NCBI RefSeq assembly: GCF_900110425.1 | Contig: NZ_FODS01000009.1 | Location: forward strand, 1 to 64,000 | Source: Salinihabitans flavidus | GTDB taxonomy: Bacteria; Pseudomonadota; Alphaproteobacteria; Rhodobacterales; Rhodobacteraceae | Length of the DNA: 64,000 bases | Direction of reading: 5' to 3' | Shown: piece by piece, positions 45,368 through 55,115 of the stretch | Layout: every line of letters begins with the position of its first letter | Position numbering within the stretch: position 1 is the first letter of the stretch | The notes under the pieces: generated by a model | Told to the model about the DNA's origin: nothing | The model's input: only the letters and a program-made list of their open reading frames with translations | The model's database searches: none | Translations under genes and position numbers: made by a program

Positions 45368-46897
45368 TCAGATCCCGGAATCGCGCAGCACCGACGGCAG
45401 TGTTTCAGGAAGATCCTCGGCGATCAGGCCAGGGCCGAAACGGCGCGCGCACTCCACATGTAACCACGCCGCCGTCTCCGCTGCCTGCAACGGATCGAAC
45501 CCGCGCGCCAGCAGACCGACAATGAACCCGGCCAGCACGTCACCCGCCCCCGCCGTGGCAAGCCAGGGCACGGCGCGGTCGTAGTGGGCCGCATGGACAT
45601 GGCAAGTCCCGTCCGGAGCCGCAATTACCGTGTCTGCGCCCTTGAACAGCACAACACAGCCCGCCCGCAACGCGGCGGCACGCGCCGCCTCCACCTTGGA
45701 GATGGCGGGCCCTGTCTCGGCCGATGGTGCGAGTGCCTCGGCTAAATCCGGAAAAAGTCGCCGGAATTCGCCTCCATGCGGGGTCAGAACGCAGCCGTCA
45801 TGCAACCGCTTGAACAGCGCCTCCGGCTCTTCTGCAAACGCCGTTAGCGCATCGGCGTCCAGCACAACGCCCCGTCTCGGGTGGCTGGCCAACCCACCGC
45901 TTTCCAGAACCGTCTCGACCATTGCCCGCGCCCGCTCCACGCCCAGCCCCGGCCCAAGGCAAACAGCATTCAATCGCGCGTCCCGCAGCACCTCTGCCGT
46001 CTCCTCAGGTGTGCCAGCCCGCCGCAGCATCACGGCGGTCACCTGTGCGGCAACCTCCTGCTGAGCCGACCCCGGCACTCCGATCGTCACCAACCCCGCC
46101 CCGATGCGCAAGGCGCCGCGTGCCGCCAGCCGTGCCGCGCCCGTTCGCCCCGCCCCGCCCGAGAGGATCAAGGCGTGACCATGCGTGAATTTATGCGCAG
46201 CCGCCCTCTTGCCGGTTGGTGCGGGGCATGCCAGCCGCACCATATCGCCCGAATCCTTCATCCATGGCCCAAGGCCGATATCTGCGATGGCAACCGTGCC
46301 ACACCATGCCGGCCCGTCGGTAAGGTAATGCCCGAGCTTCGGGCGATGAAAGGTCACGGTGAGATCGGCAACAAAGGGCGTGGCCATTGTCGCCCCTGTA
46401 TCCGTGTGAATCCCCGTGGGCAGATCGACCGCCACGCACCGCGTTGACGGGGCGGCGGTTTTCTCCTGTGGCCGTGCAGCCTTGAACGGGCGGGTCATGC
46501 CGGTGCCGAAAAGGGCGTCCACGATCACATCGCAATCTCGCTCTTCTTCGGTCAGCGCGCCATAATCTTCAACCTCACCCATCGTCCGCCAACGCCGATA
46601 GTTTGTCTTCGCGTCGGGCGGCAGCTTGGCCGGATCGCCGAAAAGGGCAACCTCCACCTCCCAGCACCACTCCGTCAGAAGCCGTGCGATCACGAAACCG
46701 TCGCCGCCGTTGTTGCCCGGCCCGCACAGCACGAGCGCCCGGTGCGGGGCGCGCGCGAGATCCGGCCATTGCCTGAAGATCGCCTCCACCACGCCGCGCC
46801 CGGCGCGCTCCATCAGGTCAAGCCCTGTCACCGTTCCCGACTCGATGGCTGCTCTCTCAATGGCGCGCATCTGAGCAGCCGTGAGCAATTCGGTCAT
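45368..46897 (-). CDS. nnr: Bifunctional NAD(P)HX epimerase/dehydratase
   Basis: A 509-residue repair enzyme with an N-terminal YjeF epimerase (residues 1-210; MRAIERAAIESGTVTGLDLM, LCGPGNNGGDGFVIARLL) and a C-terminal ADP-dependent dehydratase of ribokinase fold (GHALILSGGAGRTGAARLAA, VLTPHGGEFRRLFPD, ATAGAGDVLAGFIVGLLARG). It restores hydrated NADH and NADPH. The start is the ATG at 46897; the longer frame to 46960 would run through the NtrC-like site. Confidence 0.94.
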   Translation of the reverse strand: MTELLTAAQMRAIERAAIESGTVTGLDLMERAGRGVVEAIFRQWPDLARAPHRALVLCGPGNNGGDGFVIARLLTEWCWEVEVALFGDPAKLPPDAKTNYRRWRTMGEVEDYGALTEEERDCDVIVDALFGTGMTRPFKAARPQEKTAAPSTRCVAVDLPTGIHTDTGATMATPFVADLTVTFHRPKLGHYLTDGPAWCGTVAIADIGLGPWMKDSGDMVRLACPAPTGKRAAAHKFTHGHALILSGGAGRTGAARLAARGALRIGAGLVTIGVPGSAQQEVAAQVTAVMLRRAGTPEETAEVLRDARLNAVCLGPGLGVERARAMVETVLESGGLASHPRRGVVLDADALTAFAEEPEALFKRLHDGCVLTPHGGEFRRLFPDLAEALAPSAETGPAISKVEAARAAALRAGCVVLFKGADTVIAAPDGTCHVHAAHYDRAVPWLATAGAGDVLAGFIVGLLARGFDPLQAAETAAWLHVECARRFGPGLIAEDLPETLPSVLRDSGI

Positions 46898-46942
46898 TTT
46901 CCTGCCTTCCGCGTTACAATTCAGCACAATTTGCAGGCATCT

Positions 46943-46959
46943 TGCACGATTATTGTGCA
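46943..46959. promoter_or_regulatory. NtrC-like binding site
   Basis: TGCAC-GATTATT-GTGCA: a perfect inverted repeat with 7-base spacer that equals the classic NtrC site (TGCAC-N7-GTGCA). It is about 110 bp upstream of glnB and 46 bp from the divergent nnr gene. A second weak half-site GCACAATTTGCAG lies left of it. Regulation of glnBA by NtrC is known in related bacteria. Confidence 0.7.
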
Positions 46960-47002
46960 TTCACCTGATTTCCCGTCACGCGCGCCCCTGTCGCAAGCTT
47001 AA

Positions 47003-47407
<405 letters not shown>

Positions 47408-47440
47408 TCACGACAGTTTCCAACGAAAAGGATACAGAGA

Positions 47441-48847
47441 ATGAACGTTGACTCCGTTCTCAAGATGATCAGCGAAGAAGATATCGACTACGTCGACATC
47501 CGCTTCACCGACCCGCGCGGCAAGTTGCAGCACGTCACCGTCATGGCCGATCAGGTCGATGAGGATTTCCTTGATGAAGGCTTCATGTTCGACGGCTCGT
47601 CGATCCAGGGCTGGAAATCCATCGAGGCCTCCGACATGAAGCTGATGCCCGCCCTCGACAGCGCCTATATCGATCCGTTCTATGCCGAGAAAACGCTTTG
47701 CCTGCATTGCTCCGTGGTTGAACCCGACACCGGCGAACCCTATGAGCGCGACCCGCGCGGCACCGCCGAGAAGGCCGAGGCCTATCTGAAATCCTCCGGC
47801 ATCGGCGATCAGGCGTTTTTCGGACCCGAGGCGGAGTTCTTCCTCTTCGACGATGTGCGGTTTTCCAACACGATCAACAAGGTCTCCTACGAGGTCGACG
47901 CGCTGGACGCCTCCTGGAACACGGACACCGAATACGAAATGGGCAACATGGGTCATCGCCCGGGCGTCAAGGGCGGCTATTTCCCGGTGAACCCGATCGA
48001 CGACGGGCAGGACATCCGGTCCGAGATGCTCTCGACGATGAAGCGGCTCGGCATGAAGGTGGACAAGCACCACCATGAGGTCGCCTCCTGCCAGCATGAG
48101 CTTGGCCTGATCTTCGACAGCCTGACCAAACAGGCCGACGAGCTTCAGAAATACAAGTACGTCATCCACAACGTGGCGCAGTCCTATGGCAAATCGGCGA
48201 CCTTCATGCCCAAGCCGATCTACGGCGACAACGGCACCGGCATGCATGTCAACATGTCGATCTGGAAAGATGGCAAGCCGCTCTTTGCCGGCGACAAATA
48301 CGCCGACCTGAGCCAGGAAGCGCTGAATTTCATCGGCGGCATCCTCAAGCACGCCAAGACGCTCAACGCGTTCACCAACCCCTCCACCAACTCCTACAAG
48401 CGGCTGATCCCCGGCTTCGAGGCGCCTGTCTTGCGCGCCTATTCGGCCCGCAACCGTTCGGGCTGCGTGCGGATCCCGTGGACCGAAAGCCCCAAGGCCA
48501 AGCGCGTGGAGGCCCGCTTCCCCGATCCGTCGGCGAACCCCTACCTGTGCTTCGCCGCGCTGCTGATGGCCGGACTTGACGGCATCCGCAACAAGATCGA
48601 CCCGGGCGAGGCGATGGACAAGAACCTCTACGACCTGCCCGCCGAAGAGCTCGAAGGCATCCCGACGGTCTGCGGCTCGCTGCGCGAGGCGCTCGACGCG
48701 CTGGCCGCCGATCACGAGTTCCTGTTGCAGGGCGACGTGTTCACCAAGGACCAGATCGACGGCTACATCGGCCTGAAGATGGAAGAGGTCGAGCTCTACG
48801 AACACACGCCGCACCCGGTCGAATTCGGCATGTACTACAGCTGCTGA
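47441..48847 (+). CDS. glnA: Glutamine synthetase type I
   Basis: A 468-residue GSI-beta enzyme making glutamine from glutamate, ATP and ammonium. Seen: [20 protein letters not shown] (N-terminal latch), the metal-site region [24 protein letters not shown], and the adenylylation site [12 protein letters not shown] near residue 397, showing control by GlnE. A long antisense frame over the whole gene is a codon-bias shadow. A strong hairpin follows at 48881. Confidence 0.98.
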   Translation: MNVDSVLKMISEEDIDYVDIRFTDPRGKLQHVTVMADQVDEDFLDEGFMFDGSSIQGWKSIEASDMKLMPALDSAYIDPFYAEKTLCLHCSVVEPDTGEPYERDPRGTAEKAEAYLKSSGIGDQAFFGPEAEFFLFDDVRFSNTINKVSYEVDALDASWNTDTEYEMGNMGHRPGVKGGYFPVNPIDDGQDIRSEMLSTMKRLGMKVDKHHHEVASCQHELGLIFDSLTKQADELQKYKYVIHNVAQSYGKSATFMPKPIYGDNGTGMHVNMSIWKDGKPLFAGDKYADLSQEALNFIGGILKHAKTLNAFTNPSTNSYKRLIPGFEAPVLRAYSARNRSGCVRIPWTESPKAKRVEARFPDPSANPYLCFAALLMAGLDGIRNKIDPGEAMDKNLYDLPAEELEGIPTVCGSLREALDALAADHEFLLQGDVFTKDQIDGYIGLKMEEVELYEHTPHPVEFGMYYSC

Positions 48848-48880
48848 CCTGGCAGCGCCCACTTGACCGTTGCGCATACC

Positions 48881-48906
48881 GATGCCGGGCCGAAAGGTCC
48901 GGCATC
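48881..48906 (+). terminator. Hairpin after glnA
   Basis: GATGCCGGGCC-GAAA-GGTCCGGCATC: an 11-bp stem with one G-T pair and a GNRA-type loop, 34 bp after the glnA stop. The expected T-run is weak, so it may be a stabilising 3' end or a Rho-assisted terminator. Confidence 0.75.
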
Positions 48907-49024
48907 TCGCATTTGCGGTGACCCATTTCCAATTGCGCCAACCACGCAACCCACACCGATGTCGATTTCGACTTTCGAAATACGCGGTTGCGGCCTGACT
49001 TTGCCCCCCTTGCGGCCGGCGGGC

Positions 49025-49777
49025 TCAGCCTGCCGCGCCGCCGCCCGTCTTGCGCGGCCCTCTGGAGAATATCATCTTCTGGTTGGCCAGCTTTTCGGAT
49101 GGCCCCGTCCAGGCATAGAGAAGAAGCGACGGCTCGCGGTCGGACACGGTGATCCGATGCCGGTGCCCCGGTGGGTTGAAGATCAAAGATCCGGGCGCAT
49201 AAACGCCCTGGTTGTTTTCCGACACCGCGCCCGACAGCGTGATATAGCTTTCGGTGATTCCGTCATGCGCATGCGCCGGATAGGTGCAGCCGGGCGCGAA
49301 CAGCACCAGCCCGAGGATCACGGTTTCGCTGATAACCGGCCCGCCCGGCGCGACGATCTCCGCAAAGGCGAAACTGCGCTCGAGCCCGCGCGGGATCTTG
49401 TCATAACCGTATTGCCAGCTCAGCGTGCCGCAGACCGCCTCCAGCGCGCGCACCATCCGGACGTTGGGACTCGACAACCCTTCGTCCAGCGCGCGGCGCA
49501 GATGCGCCGTCACCGGCTTTGCCGCCGCCTCGATCGGGCGCAAATCAGCGTTTGCCTTCAACAGCTTGTTGATATCCTCGCGCACACGGCGTTGATGGGC
49601 GCGGATCGGCAGGCTGCCGCCCGAGGGCAGAAAACGATAGAGCTCATACATCTCGCGGAGCAGATATCCCCAATCGGGCAATTCGTTCAGTCGCGTCAAA
49701 GCCTTGCCTTTCCACCTGGGCCCGGATGATGGAACCATCGCATCGCGCGGGATCCGCGGGACGCCGAAATGCGACAT
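49025..49777 (-). CDS. dddL: Cupin-type DMSP lyase (DddL family)
   Basis: A 250-residue protein whose C-terminal half is a metal-binding cupin: [20 protein letters not shown] gives the His-x-His-x4-Glu-x-Tyr ligands and [13 protein letters not shown] the last His. The N-terminal helical part ([20 protein letters not shown]) and WQYGYDKIP match DddL/DddQ-type dimethylsulfoniopropionate lyases, which release dimethyl sulfide and acrylate. The frame opens at 49921; the ATG at 49777 with AGAGGAG is the start. It is not linked to other DMSP or acrylate genes; glnA is convergent. Family assignment is good, enzyme activity is inference. Confidence 0.8.
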   Translation of the reverse strand: MSHFGVPRIPRDAMVPSSGPRWKGKALTRLNELPDWGYLLREMYELYRFLPSGGSLPIRAHQRRVREDINKLLKANADLRPIEAAAKPVTAHLRRALDEGLSSPNVRMVRALEAVCGTLSWQYGYDKIPRGLERSFAFAEIVAPGGPVISETVILGLVLFAPGCTYPAHAHDGITESYITLSGAVSENNQGVYAPGSLIFNPPGHRHRITVSDREPSLLLYAWTGPSEKLANQKMIFSRGPRKTGGGAAG

Positions 49778-49844
49778 TCCGCAACTCCTCTTCGCCGCAT
49801 CCCGCCCCTCTCGCCTTTTCGGTTCGGCCGGTTTAATGCGAAGT

Positions 49845-50444
49845 ATGGCCCGGCTGATCGTATTCAACAAACCCTTTGGTGTGCTGTCGCAATTCACCGA
49901 TACCGGCAGCGCGGCACGCAAGCGCGAGGTGCTCTCCGACTACATCGCGCTGCCCGGCGTCTATCCCGCCGGGCGTCTGGACCGCGACAGCGAGGGGCTG
50001 TTGCTGCTCACCGATGACGGGGCGCTTCAGGCCCGCATTTCCAACCCCCGTCACAAGATGCCGAAGACCTATCTTGCGCAGATCGAGGGGGTGCCCGATG
50101 ACGCCGCCTTGGCCGCGCTCCGCGATGGTGTGACGCTGAAGGATGGCCCGACCCGCCGCGCAAGGGCGCGCCTCGTCCCATCGCCCGACTGGCTCTGGCC
50201 GCGCGATCCGCCGGTGCGCTTTCGTAAATCCGTGCCCGACTGCTGGCTTGAGTTGACCATCACCGAAGGACGCAACCGCCAGGTCCGGCGCATGACCGCC
50301 GCCGTGGGCCATCCCACGCTGCGCCTTGTCCGGCTGTCGGTCGGCCCATGGGCCCTCGGCCCGCTGGCGCCCGGTGCGTGGCGCGAGGAAAATGTCGAAC
50401 CACCAACACCTTATCGGCCCAGAGCCTCGCGCCGCAAAAGATAG
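49845..50444 (+). CDS. rluE: Pseudouridine synthase, RluE/RsuA type
   Basis: A 199-residue rRNA pseudouridine synthase without the S4 domain, as in RluE (modifies 23S rRNA U2457 in E. coli). The catalytic Asp is in [19 protein letters not shown]; the ending motif [20 protein letters not shown] is present. The frame runs upstream to 49704, but the ATG at 49845 ([10 protein letters not shown]) gives the normal start; 49836 is an alternative. Its 3' end overlaps the DUF3445 gene by 34 bp, tail to tail. Confidence 0.9.
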   Translation: MARLIVFNKPFGVLSQFTDTGSAARKREVLSDYIALPGVYPAGRLDRDSEGLLLLTDDGALQARISNPRHKMPKTYLAQIEGVPDDAALAALRDGVTLKDGPTRRARARLVPSPDWLWPRDPPVRFRKSVPDCWLELTITEGRNRQVRRMTAAVGHPTLRLVRLSVGPWALGPLAPGAWREENVEPPTPYRPRASRRKR

Positions 50445-51154
50445 GTGTGGATCGAAAAGACCACCGCGCGGCTCTGCGGCAGGCGAAGGATGCACTGCCG
50501 CTCCGAGCGCATGTAGGGGCCGTCATGCTCTGACACATCGCGACGCGGATCATCCTCTGTCCGGGGCTGATGCAGCGCCGGATCCTGATACCAGAGCGCG
50601 TTGAACCGCCACAGCGGACGGCCCGGCTTCACCCCGTCGAAGAGCCGCTGGACCCGCTTCGCCAGGCCATCGTCATAACTCTCCACGGTCCTGTGAATGC
50701 CGATCAGGGGCCGTTGAAACTTCTCGGCCAGCGACCAGCTTGCCGGAAAGCACAGCACCGCGGCCGTCAGCACATGCTCGGTTCCGCGCTTGTGAAGAAT
50801 GCAGAAATCCTCCTGCACGATCCGCCCCAGCGTGGCCAGCGGATCGTCGCGATCGAGCGTCACCTCCGCCCCGTCGGGGCAATGCATCACCGTGCCGTCG
50901 CGCCGGAATCCCGCCCGGCCCTCAAGCTGTTCCAGCACCAGATCGAGCACCTCTCGCGCCGCCGCAAGCGCGCCCTCCTCGCAGGCCAGAACCGTGCCGC
51001 GCGCCTCCCTCAGAAGGCGCCGCCGCGCGCCCATCTGCCCGGCATAGGCCTCGTCGATATCCAGCCAGTCCGCCATCGCCAGGGGCGCGATCCCCGGAAG
51101 CGGGCGGGGGCTGAGAACATCATGGGGAATGCGGGTTTGCAGGATCTCGGTCAT
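50411..51154 (-). CDS. Heme-dependent oxidative N-demethylase-like protein (DUF3445)
   Basis: A 247-residue protein with the DUF3445 pattern: a central [40 protein letters not shown], and [16 protein letters not shown]. This family is the heme subunit of dimethylamine-type oxidative demethylases (HODM), although in many genomes it is found alone, as here. No HODM reductase or other subunits lie nearby, so it may act alone or serve another role. Confidence 0.85.
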   Translation of the reverse strand: MTEILQTRIPHDVLSPRPLPGIAPLAMADWLDIDEAYAGQMGARRRLLREARGTVLACEEGALAAAREVLDLVLEQLEGRAGFRRDGTVMHCPDGAEVTLDRDDPLATLGRIVQEDFCILHKRGTEHVLTAAVLCFPASWSLAEKFQRPLIGIHRTVESYDDGLAKRVQRLFDGVKPGRPLWRFNALWYQDPALHQPRTEDDPRRDVSEHDGPYMRSERQCILRLPQSRAVVFSIHTYLLRREALGR

Positions 51155-51600
51155 CCCCCTTGATTAGCCGACCTGCGCGGCAAAGACATTCAAAAAATGA
51201 CGCCCCGCCGCCCCAAACATCGAATCAGGGTTAACGCCCTGAAATCTCGGAAAAACCCGTTTCGGTATCACGTCGGTAAAACGTCGGTATCGCGTCGGTG
51301 GCGAAAACCGCCCCGCGCCGTCTCGGGCCACTGTGAACGCGGCGCGCGTTGCATTTTCGAGTATTTTGGGAACAGAGAAAGGGCAGGTTTCCCGCAGCAT
51401 CTTTTCGGGTCAAATACCTCGGGGTCCGGGGCAGAGCCCCGGGGCCTGCGCGGCCCGAGCGCAAACCATCCTGTGCGCCGCGAGGCGCGCCTTTCGCAGG
51501 AGGGCATGCAACGTCACCATCGCGTGACGGGGCGCGATGCGGGTTGCGCATGGGGCCGGGCGCGCCATGCTGGGCGCAAAGGCTATCGACGGAGACCCGC

Positions 51601-52818
51601 ATGACAACCGAACGCTTCACCTTCCCCGGCCATGACGGCAGCGAGCTGGCCGCGCGGCTCGACATGCCCGAGGGGCCGCATCTGGCCACCGCCCTCTTTG
51701 CCCATTGCTTCACCTGTTCCAAGGACATTCACGCCGCGCGCCGCATCTCCGGGCGGCTCGCGGCGATGGGTCTTGCGGTGCTGCGCTTCGATTTCACCGG
51801 GCTGGGCCACTCGGAGGGCGAGTTCGCCAATACCACCTTCACCACCAACGTCGACGATCTGGTTGCGGCGGCCGGGGCGCTGAAGGATCGCGGCATGGCG
51901 CCGGACCTGCTCATCGGGCACAGTCTCGGCGGCGCGGCGGTGCTGCGGGCCGCCGGGCAGATTCCCTCCGCGCGGGCGGTGGTGACGCTCTCCGCTCCGT
52001 TCGATCCGGACCATGTCACCCGCAATTTCGGCGGCGCGCTCGACCGGATCGAGCAGGAGGGGTCGGCCGAGGTCGATCTGGGCGGACGGCCGGTGCGCAT
52101 CGGGCAGGCGTTCGTCCGGGACGTGGCCGCCGCGAAACTCGCCCCCGCGATCGCCGGGCTGAACCGTGCGCTTCTGGTCATGCACGCCCCTCGCGACGAG
52201 ATTGTCGGGATCGACAACGCGCGCGAAATCTTCGTGGCCGCGAAACACCCCAAGAGCTTTGTCACCCTCGACGACGCCGATCACCTGATCTCGGACGCCA
52301 GTGACGCCGAATATGCCGCCGAGGTCATTTCCGCATGGGCGCGGCGCTATCTCGACCTCACGCCCCCCGCCCCGCCGCGCGGCGCCCCCGAAGGGATCGT
52401 CCGGGTGAGTGAGGCGGACGCGGACGGATTTCTTCAGGACATCCAGTCCGGCCCGGAACACCATGTGTTGGCCGATGAGCCGGAGGCCCATGGCGGGACC
52501 AACCGGGGCATGTCGCCCTACGGGTTCCTGTCGGCGGGCCTGGGGGCCTGCACCTCCATGACGATCCGCATGTATGCGCGGCGCAAGGGCTGGCCGCTGG
52601 CCCATGTGCGCGTCGATGTCAGCCACGACAAGGTCCATGCGCAGGACGCGGGCGGCAAAAGCGGTTCCAAGGTCGACGCCTTTCACCGGGTGATCCGGCT
52701 GGAGGGCGATCTCGACGCCGACCAGCGCGAGCGCCTTCTGGAGATTGCCGACAAATGCCCGGTGCATCAGACATTGGAGCGCGAGAACGTCATCAAAACC
52801 GAGCTTGCGGAGGATTGA
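51601..52818 (+). CDS. Alpha/beta hydrolase-OsmC fusion
   Basis: A 405-residue fusion. Residues 1-255 are an alpha/beta hydrolase with nucleophile Ser in LIGHSLGGAAVL, oxyanion start FAHCFTCSKDIHAARRIS and a late His in LDDADHLI. Residues 265-405 are an OsmC-like domain (GPEHHVLADEPEAHGGTNRG, GACTSMTIRMYARRKGWPL, CPVHQTLERENVI) with two redox Cys residues. OsmC proteins remove organic peroxides. Such fusions are common in alphaproteobacteria. The frame opens at 51349; the ATG at 51601 starts the hydrolase. Confidence 0.9.
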   Translation: MTTERFTFPGHDGSELAARLDMPEGPHLATALFAHCFTCSKDIHAARRISGRLAAMGLAVLRFDFTGLGHSEGEFANTTFTTNVDDLVAAAGALKDRGMAPDLLIGHSLGGAAVLRAAGQIPSARAVVTLSAPFDPDHVTRNFGGALDRIEQEGSAEVDLGGRPVRIGQAFVRDVAAAKLAPAIAGLNRALLVMHAPRDEIVGIDNAREIFVAAKHPKSFVTLDDADHLISDASDAEYAAEVISAWARRYLDLTPPAPPRGAPEGIVRVSEADADGFLQDIQSGPEHHVLADEPEAHGGTNRGMSPYGFLSAGLGACTSMTIRMYARRKGWPLAHVRVDVSHDKVHAQDAGGKSGSKVDAFHRVIRLEGDLDADQRERLLEIADKCPVHQTLERENVIKTELAED

Positions 52819-52879
52819 CCCTTTCGCGGAGGTGCCGCGCGGGGCAGAACGGGACGGGGCGCAACAGCAAGGGGCCGCC

Positions 52880-53479
52880 ATGCAGGATGATCTCGCCATC
52901 GTGATCCTCGCCGCCGGCGCGTCGTCGCGGATGCGCGGCGCGGACAAGCTCTTGCAGGTGGTGGCGGGGCGCCCGCTTCTGGCCGTCATGGCAGAGCGGG
53001 CCCGCGCGGTGTCCCATCGTGTTCTTGTCGCCCTGCCCGGTCCGGATCATCCACGCGCGGCGGCGCTGGCGGGGCTGGGCGTCACCCCGGTCTTCGTGCC
53101 CGATGCGGCGGAGGGCATGGGCCATTCGATCCGCGCCGGCATCGCCGCCCTGCCCGGCGGCTGCGCGGCGGCGATGATCCTGCCCGCCGACATGCCCGAA
53201 CTGACGGGCGACGATCTTGCCACGCTGGCGGCGGCATGGTCGGGAGAGCCGGACCGGCCGTGGCGCGCCACGGGGGCCGATGGCACGCCCGGCCATCCGG
53301 TGATCTTTCCCCGCACCCTGTTTCCCGCGCTGCGCGGGCTCTCCGGCGATCGCGGCGCGCGCGATGTGCTGCGCGCCCATGGCGGAACGCTCAAGACGTT
53401 CGCCCTGCCGGGCCGGCACGCGCTGACCGATCTGGACACGCCCGAGGAGTGGGCCGCGTGGCGGCGCGGGCCGGTCTGA
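52880..53479 (+). CDS. MobA/MocA-type molybdenum cofactor nucleotidyltransferase
   Basis: A 199-residue GT-A-fold transferase with the nucleotide-binding LAAGASSRMRGADKLLQVVA at residues 9-29 and the metal-binding D in AMILPADMPEL. The family (MocA/GlmU-like) attaches CMP or GMP to molybdopterin. The neighbours give no hint to the target enzyme. The frame begins at 52745; the ATG at 52880 begins the domain. Confidence 0.88.
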   Translation: MQDDLAIVILAAGASSRMRGADKLLQVVAGRPLLAVMAERARAVSHRVLVALPGPDHPRAAALAGLGVTPVFVPDAAEGMGHSIRAGIAALPGGCAAAMILPADMPELTGDDLATLAAAWSGEPDRPWRATGADGTPGHPVIFPRTLFPALRGLSGDRGARDVLRAHGGTLKTFALPGRHALTDLDTPEEWAAWRRGPV

Positions 53480-53551
53480 AATGTCCGCACCGGGGCCGCG
53501 CTGACCCCCTCATCGAGGTCGCCGTCACTCGATTCTTGCGCCGGCGCCGGA

Positions 53552-54187
53552 TCAGGCAGCGACAGGGCGGGCGATTTCGTGATAGAGCGCGCCCGTCTCG
53601 CGCACGAGTTTCAGCCCCGCATCCAGCGGCAGCATGTTGTAGTTCCCGGGCACACCGACCCGCGGCACGAGCCCCACATCCACGCCCCAGTAGCTCTGAC
53701 AGAAGAGCAGCGCGCCATGATCGGCGAAGATCATCTGGTCCTCGGCGAAGACCGGCTTGACCACCTCGACAACGCCATAGGGTTCCAGCCGCTCCACCCC
53801 GGGCAGGGCCGCCAGTGCCGCGCCGGGCACCACCGCGAAAGGATCGCCCCACCTGTCGCGCGCGCGGTCGGTCTCGATCAGCACGCCCTGATGCGGCAAA
53901 ACAAGGATTTCATTGCGGTTTCCGATATTCCCCGCGGGCACCAGAAGCGGCCAACAGGCCTCGGGACAGGGGCCGATGGTGCACCACAGCTCTTCGTGGA
54001 CAACGGCGAGCACCTCTTGCAGCCCGCCATCGAAGGTCAGAACCCGGTCGCCCAGGCGCAGGGTCTCGGCGGCGATCCAGCCGCCTTCCGTGGCCACTTG
54101 CGTGCCCTCGATCAGACCGCATCCCAGCCCCGGCGGAACCGGGGCGATACGTTGCCGAAGCTGCGGCTCTTCTTTGTGTCCAAACAT
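53552..54187 (-). CDS. Hint-domain protein
   Basis: A 211-residue protein with the Hint (hedgehog/intein) fold. It begins CGLIEGTQVATEGGWIAAETL-RLGDRVLTFDGGLQEVLAVVH, where the block-A Cys, TPDG-like and V-x-x-G turn fit, and ends with H-Q-G-V-L-I and D-H-G-A-L-L-F. Many Rhodobacteraceae have such stand-alone or toxin-fused Hint domains. The start is the ATG at 54187; an upstream TTG at 54199 is in frame. Confidence 0.88.
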   Translation of the reverse strand: MFGHKEEPQLRQRIAPVPPGLGCGLIEGTQVATEGGWIAAETLRLGDRVLTFDGGLQEVLAVVHEELWCTIGPCPEACWPLLVPAGNIGNRNEILVLPHQGVLIETDRARDRWGDPFAVVPGAALAALPGVERLEPYGVVEVVKPVFAEDQMIFADHGALLFCQSYWGVDVGLVPRVGVPGNYNMLPLDAGLKLVRETGALYHEIARPVAA

Positions 54188-54318
54188 CTCTCTACCCAAG
54201 GCATTGTTGCGTTTGCGGGTTACACAACCATTAGGGGTTCTGTCTTGGGAAGACTTGCGCCGGAACCAAGGAAATTTTGCGGCAGGATTAACTTTTTCGA
54301 AACAATTTGGCTCTGAGA

Positions 54319-54984
54319 TCAGGATTCGCGCCTATTCGGATCGAAGCTGTATCCGAAGCGCACGATATCCGTGGCGCAGATATCCGCGAGTCGTTCGGCG
54401 GCCCCATCGGTATAATAGCGCCGGTAATCGGCGGCGCGCGCGGATCTGTTGACCACCGGCAGCGGCAGCGCAAATCCCAGATGCGCCCAGAGCGGGGCCG
54501 CGTCCTGTTCGATGTGTTCCAGCCGGATGAAAGCGTCGCAGCGTTCCTGTCCGCCGGCATCGCGCATGTAGCGGCCATAGGGCATGGCGCGAAAGGACGC
54601 GGCGGTTGACGGGTGTGAAATGAAATCCGTGAAATCAACGGCTTGCGACAGGTGCACTGCCGGGTGATCGAAGCTCTGCTCGCGCAGCCAGTGATAATAG
54701 CTCACCATCCGGTCCCACGGGTTTCGCACCAGCGTGAAGGTGAAATACTCCACCACCTGCGCGCGGCTGACCAGCCCGTCGATGTCGGCCAGCGTCGAAT
54801 GCTTCCAAAGCCGGCCGGCCGCCGCGACCCCCTTCAGCCGCCGCCTGCGGTTGCGCGCCTTGGGGGTGTCGCCGAGCATCACGTCATCGCGCATCGCCCG
54901 TCCCTCCAGCGCCAGCGCCAGCGCCGTGCCCCCCGTCTTGGGGATATGGACAAAGATATACCGGCGGCCATGCGAGATGATCAT
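54319..54984 (-). CDS. Sulfotransferase family protein
   Basis: A 221-residue PAPS-dependent sulfotransferase of the carbohydrate type. The 5'-PSB loop VHIPKTGGTALALAL is at residues 12-26 and the 3'-phosphate loop LVRNPWDRMVSYYHWL near 87-102. Acceptor unknown. The start is the ATG at 54984; the frame runs further into 55059 over the next promoter. Confidence 0.87.
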   Translation of the reverse strand: MIISHGRRYIFVHIPKTGGTALALALEGRAMRDDVMLGDTPKARNRRRRLKGVAAAGRLWKHSTLADIDGLVSRAQVVEYFTFTLVRNPWDRMVSYYHWLREQSFDHPAVHLSQAVDFTDFISHPSTAASFRAMPYGRYMRDAGGQERCDAFIRLEHIEQDAAPLWAHLGFALPLPVVNRSARAADYRRYYTDGAAERLADICATDIVRFGYSFDPNRRES

Positions 54985-55115
54985 GCGGCGCAGGCTACCC
55001 CGCCCGCCGGGGGGGGGAAAACCCTGCCCGGCGGGCCGTGGAAAAATTGTGTTTAGCATCCTGCCCCGGCTGCCTTACAAACAATCGGGCAAGACGTAAC
55101 GGAAGGGAGGATGCG

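Noticed and set aside
47408-48949. 513-codon open frame antisense to glnA
   Set aside because: It mirrors glnA codon use, has low-complexity V/H/R-rich sequence and no family match; a high-GC shadow.
51583-52989. 468-codon frame antisense to the hydrolase-OsmC gene
   Set aside because: Shadow of a convincing gene on the other strand; Arg/His-rich without motifs.
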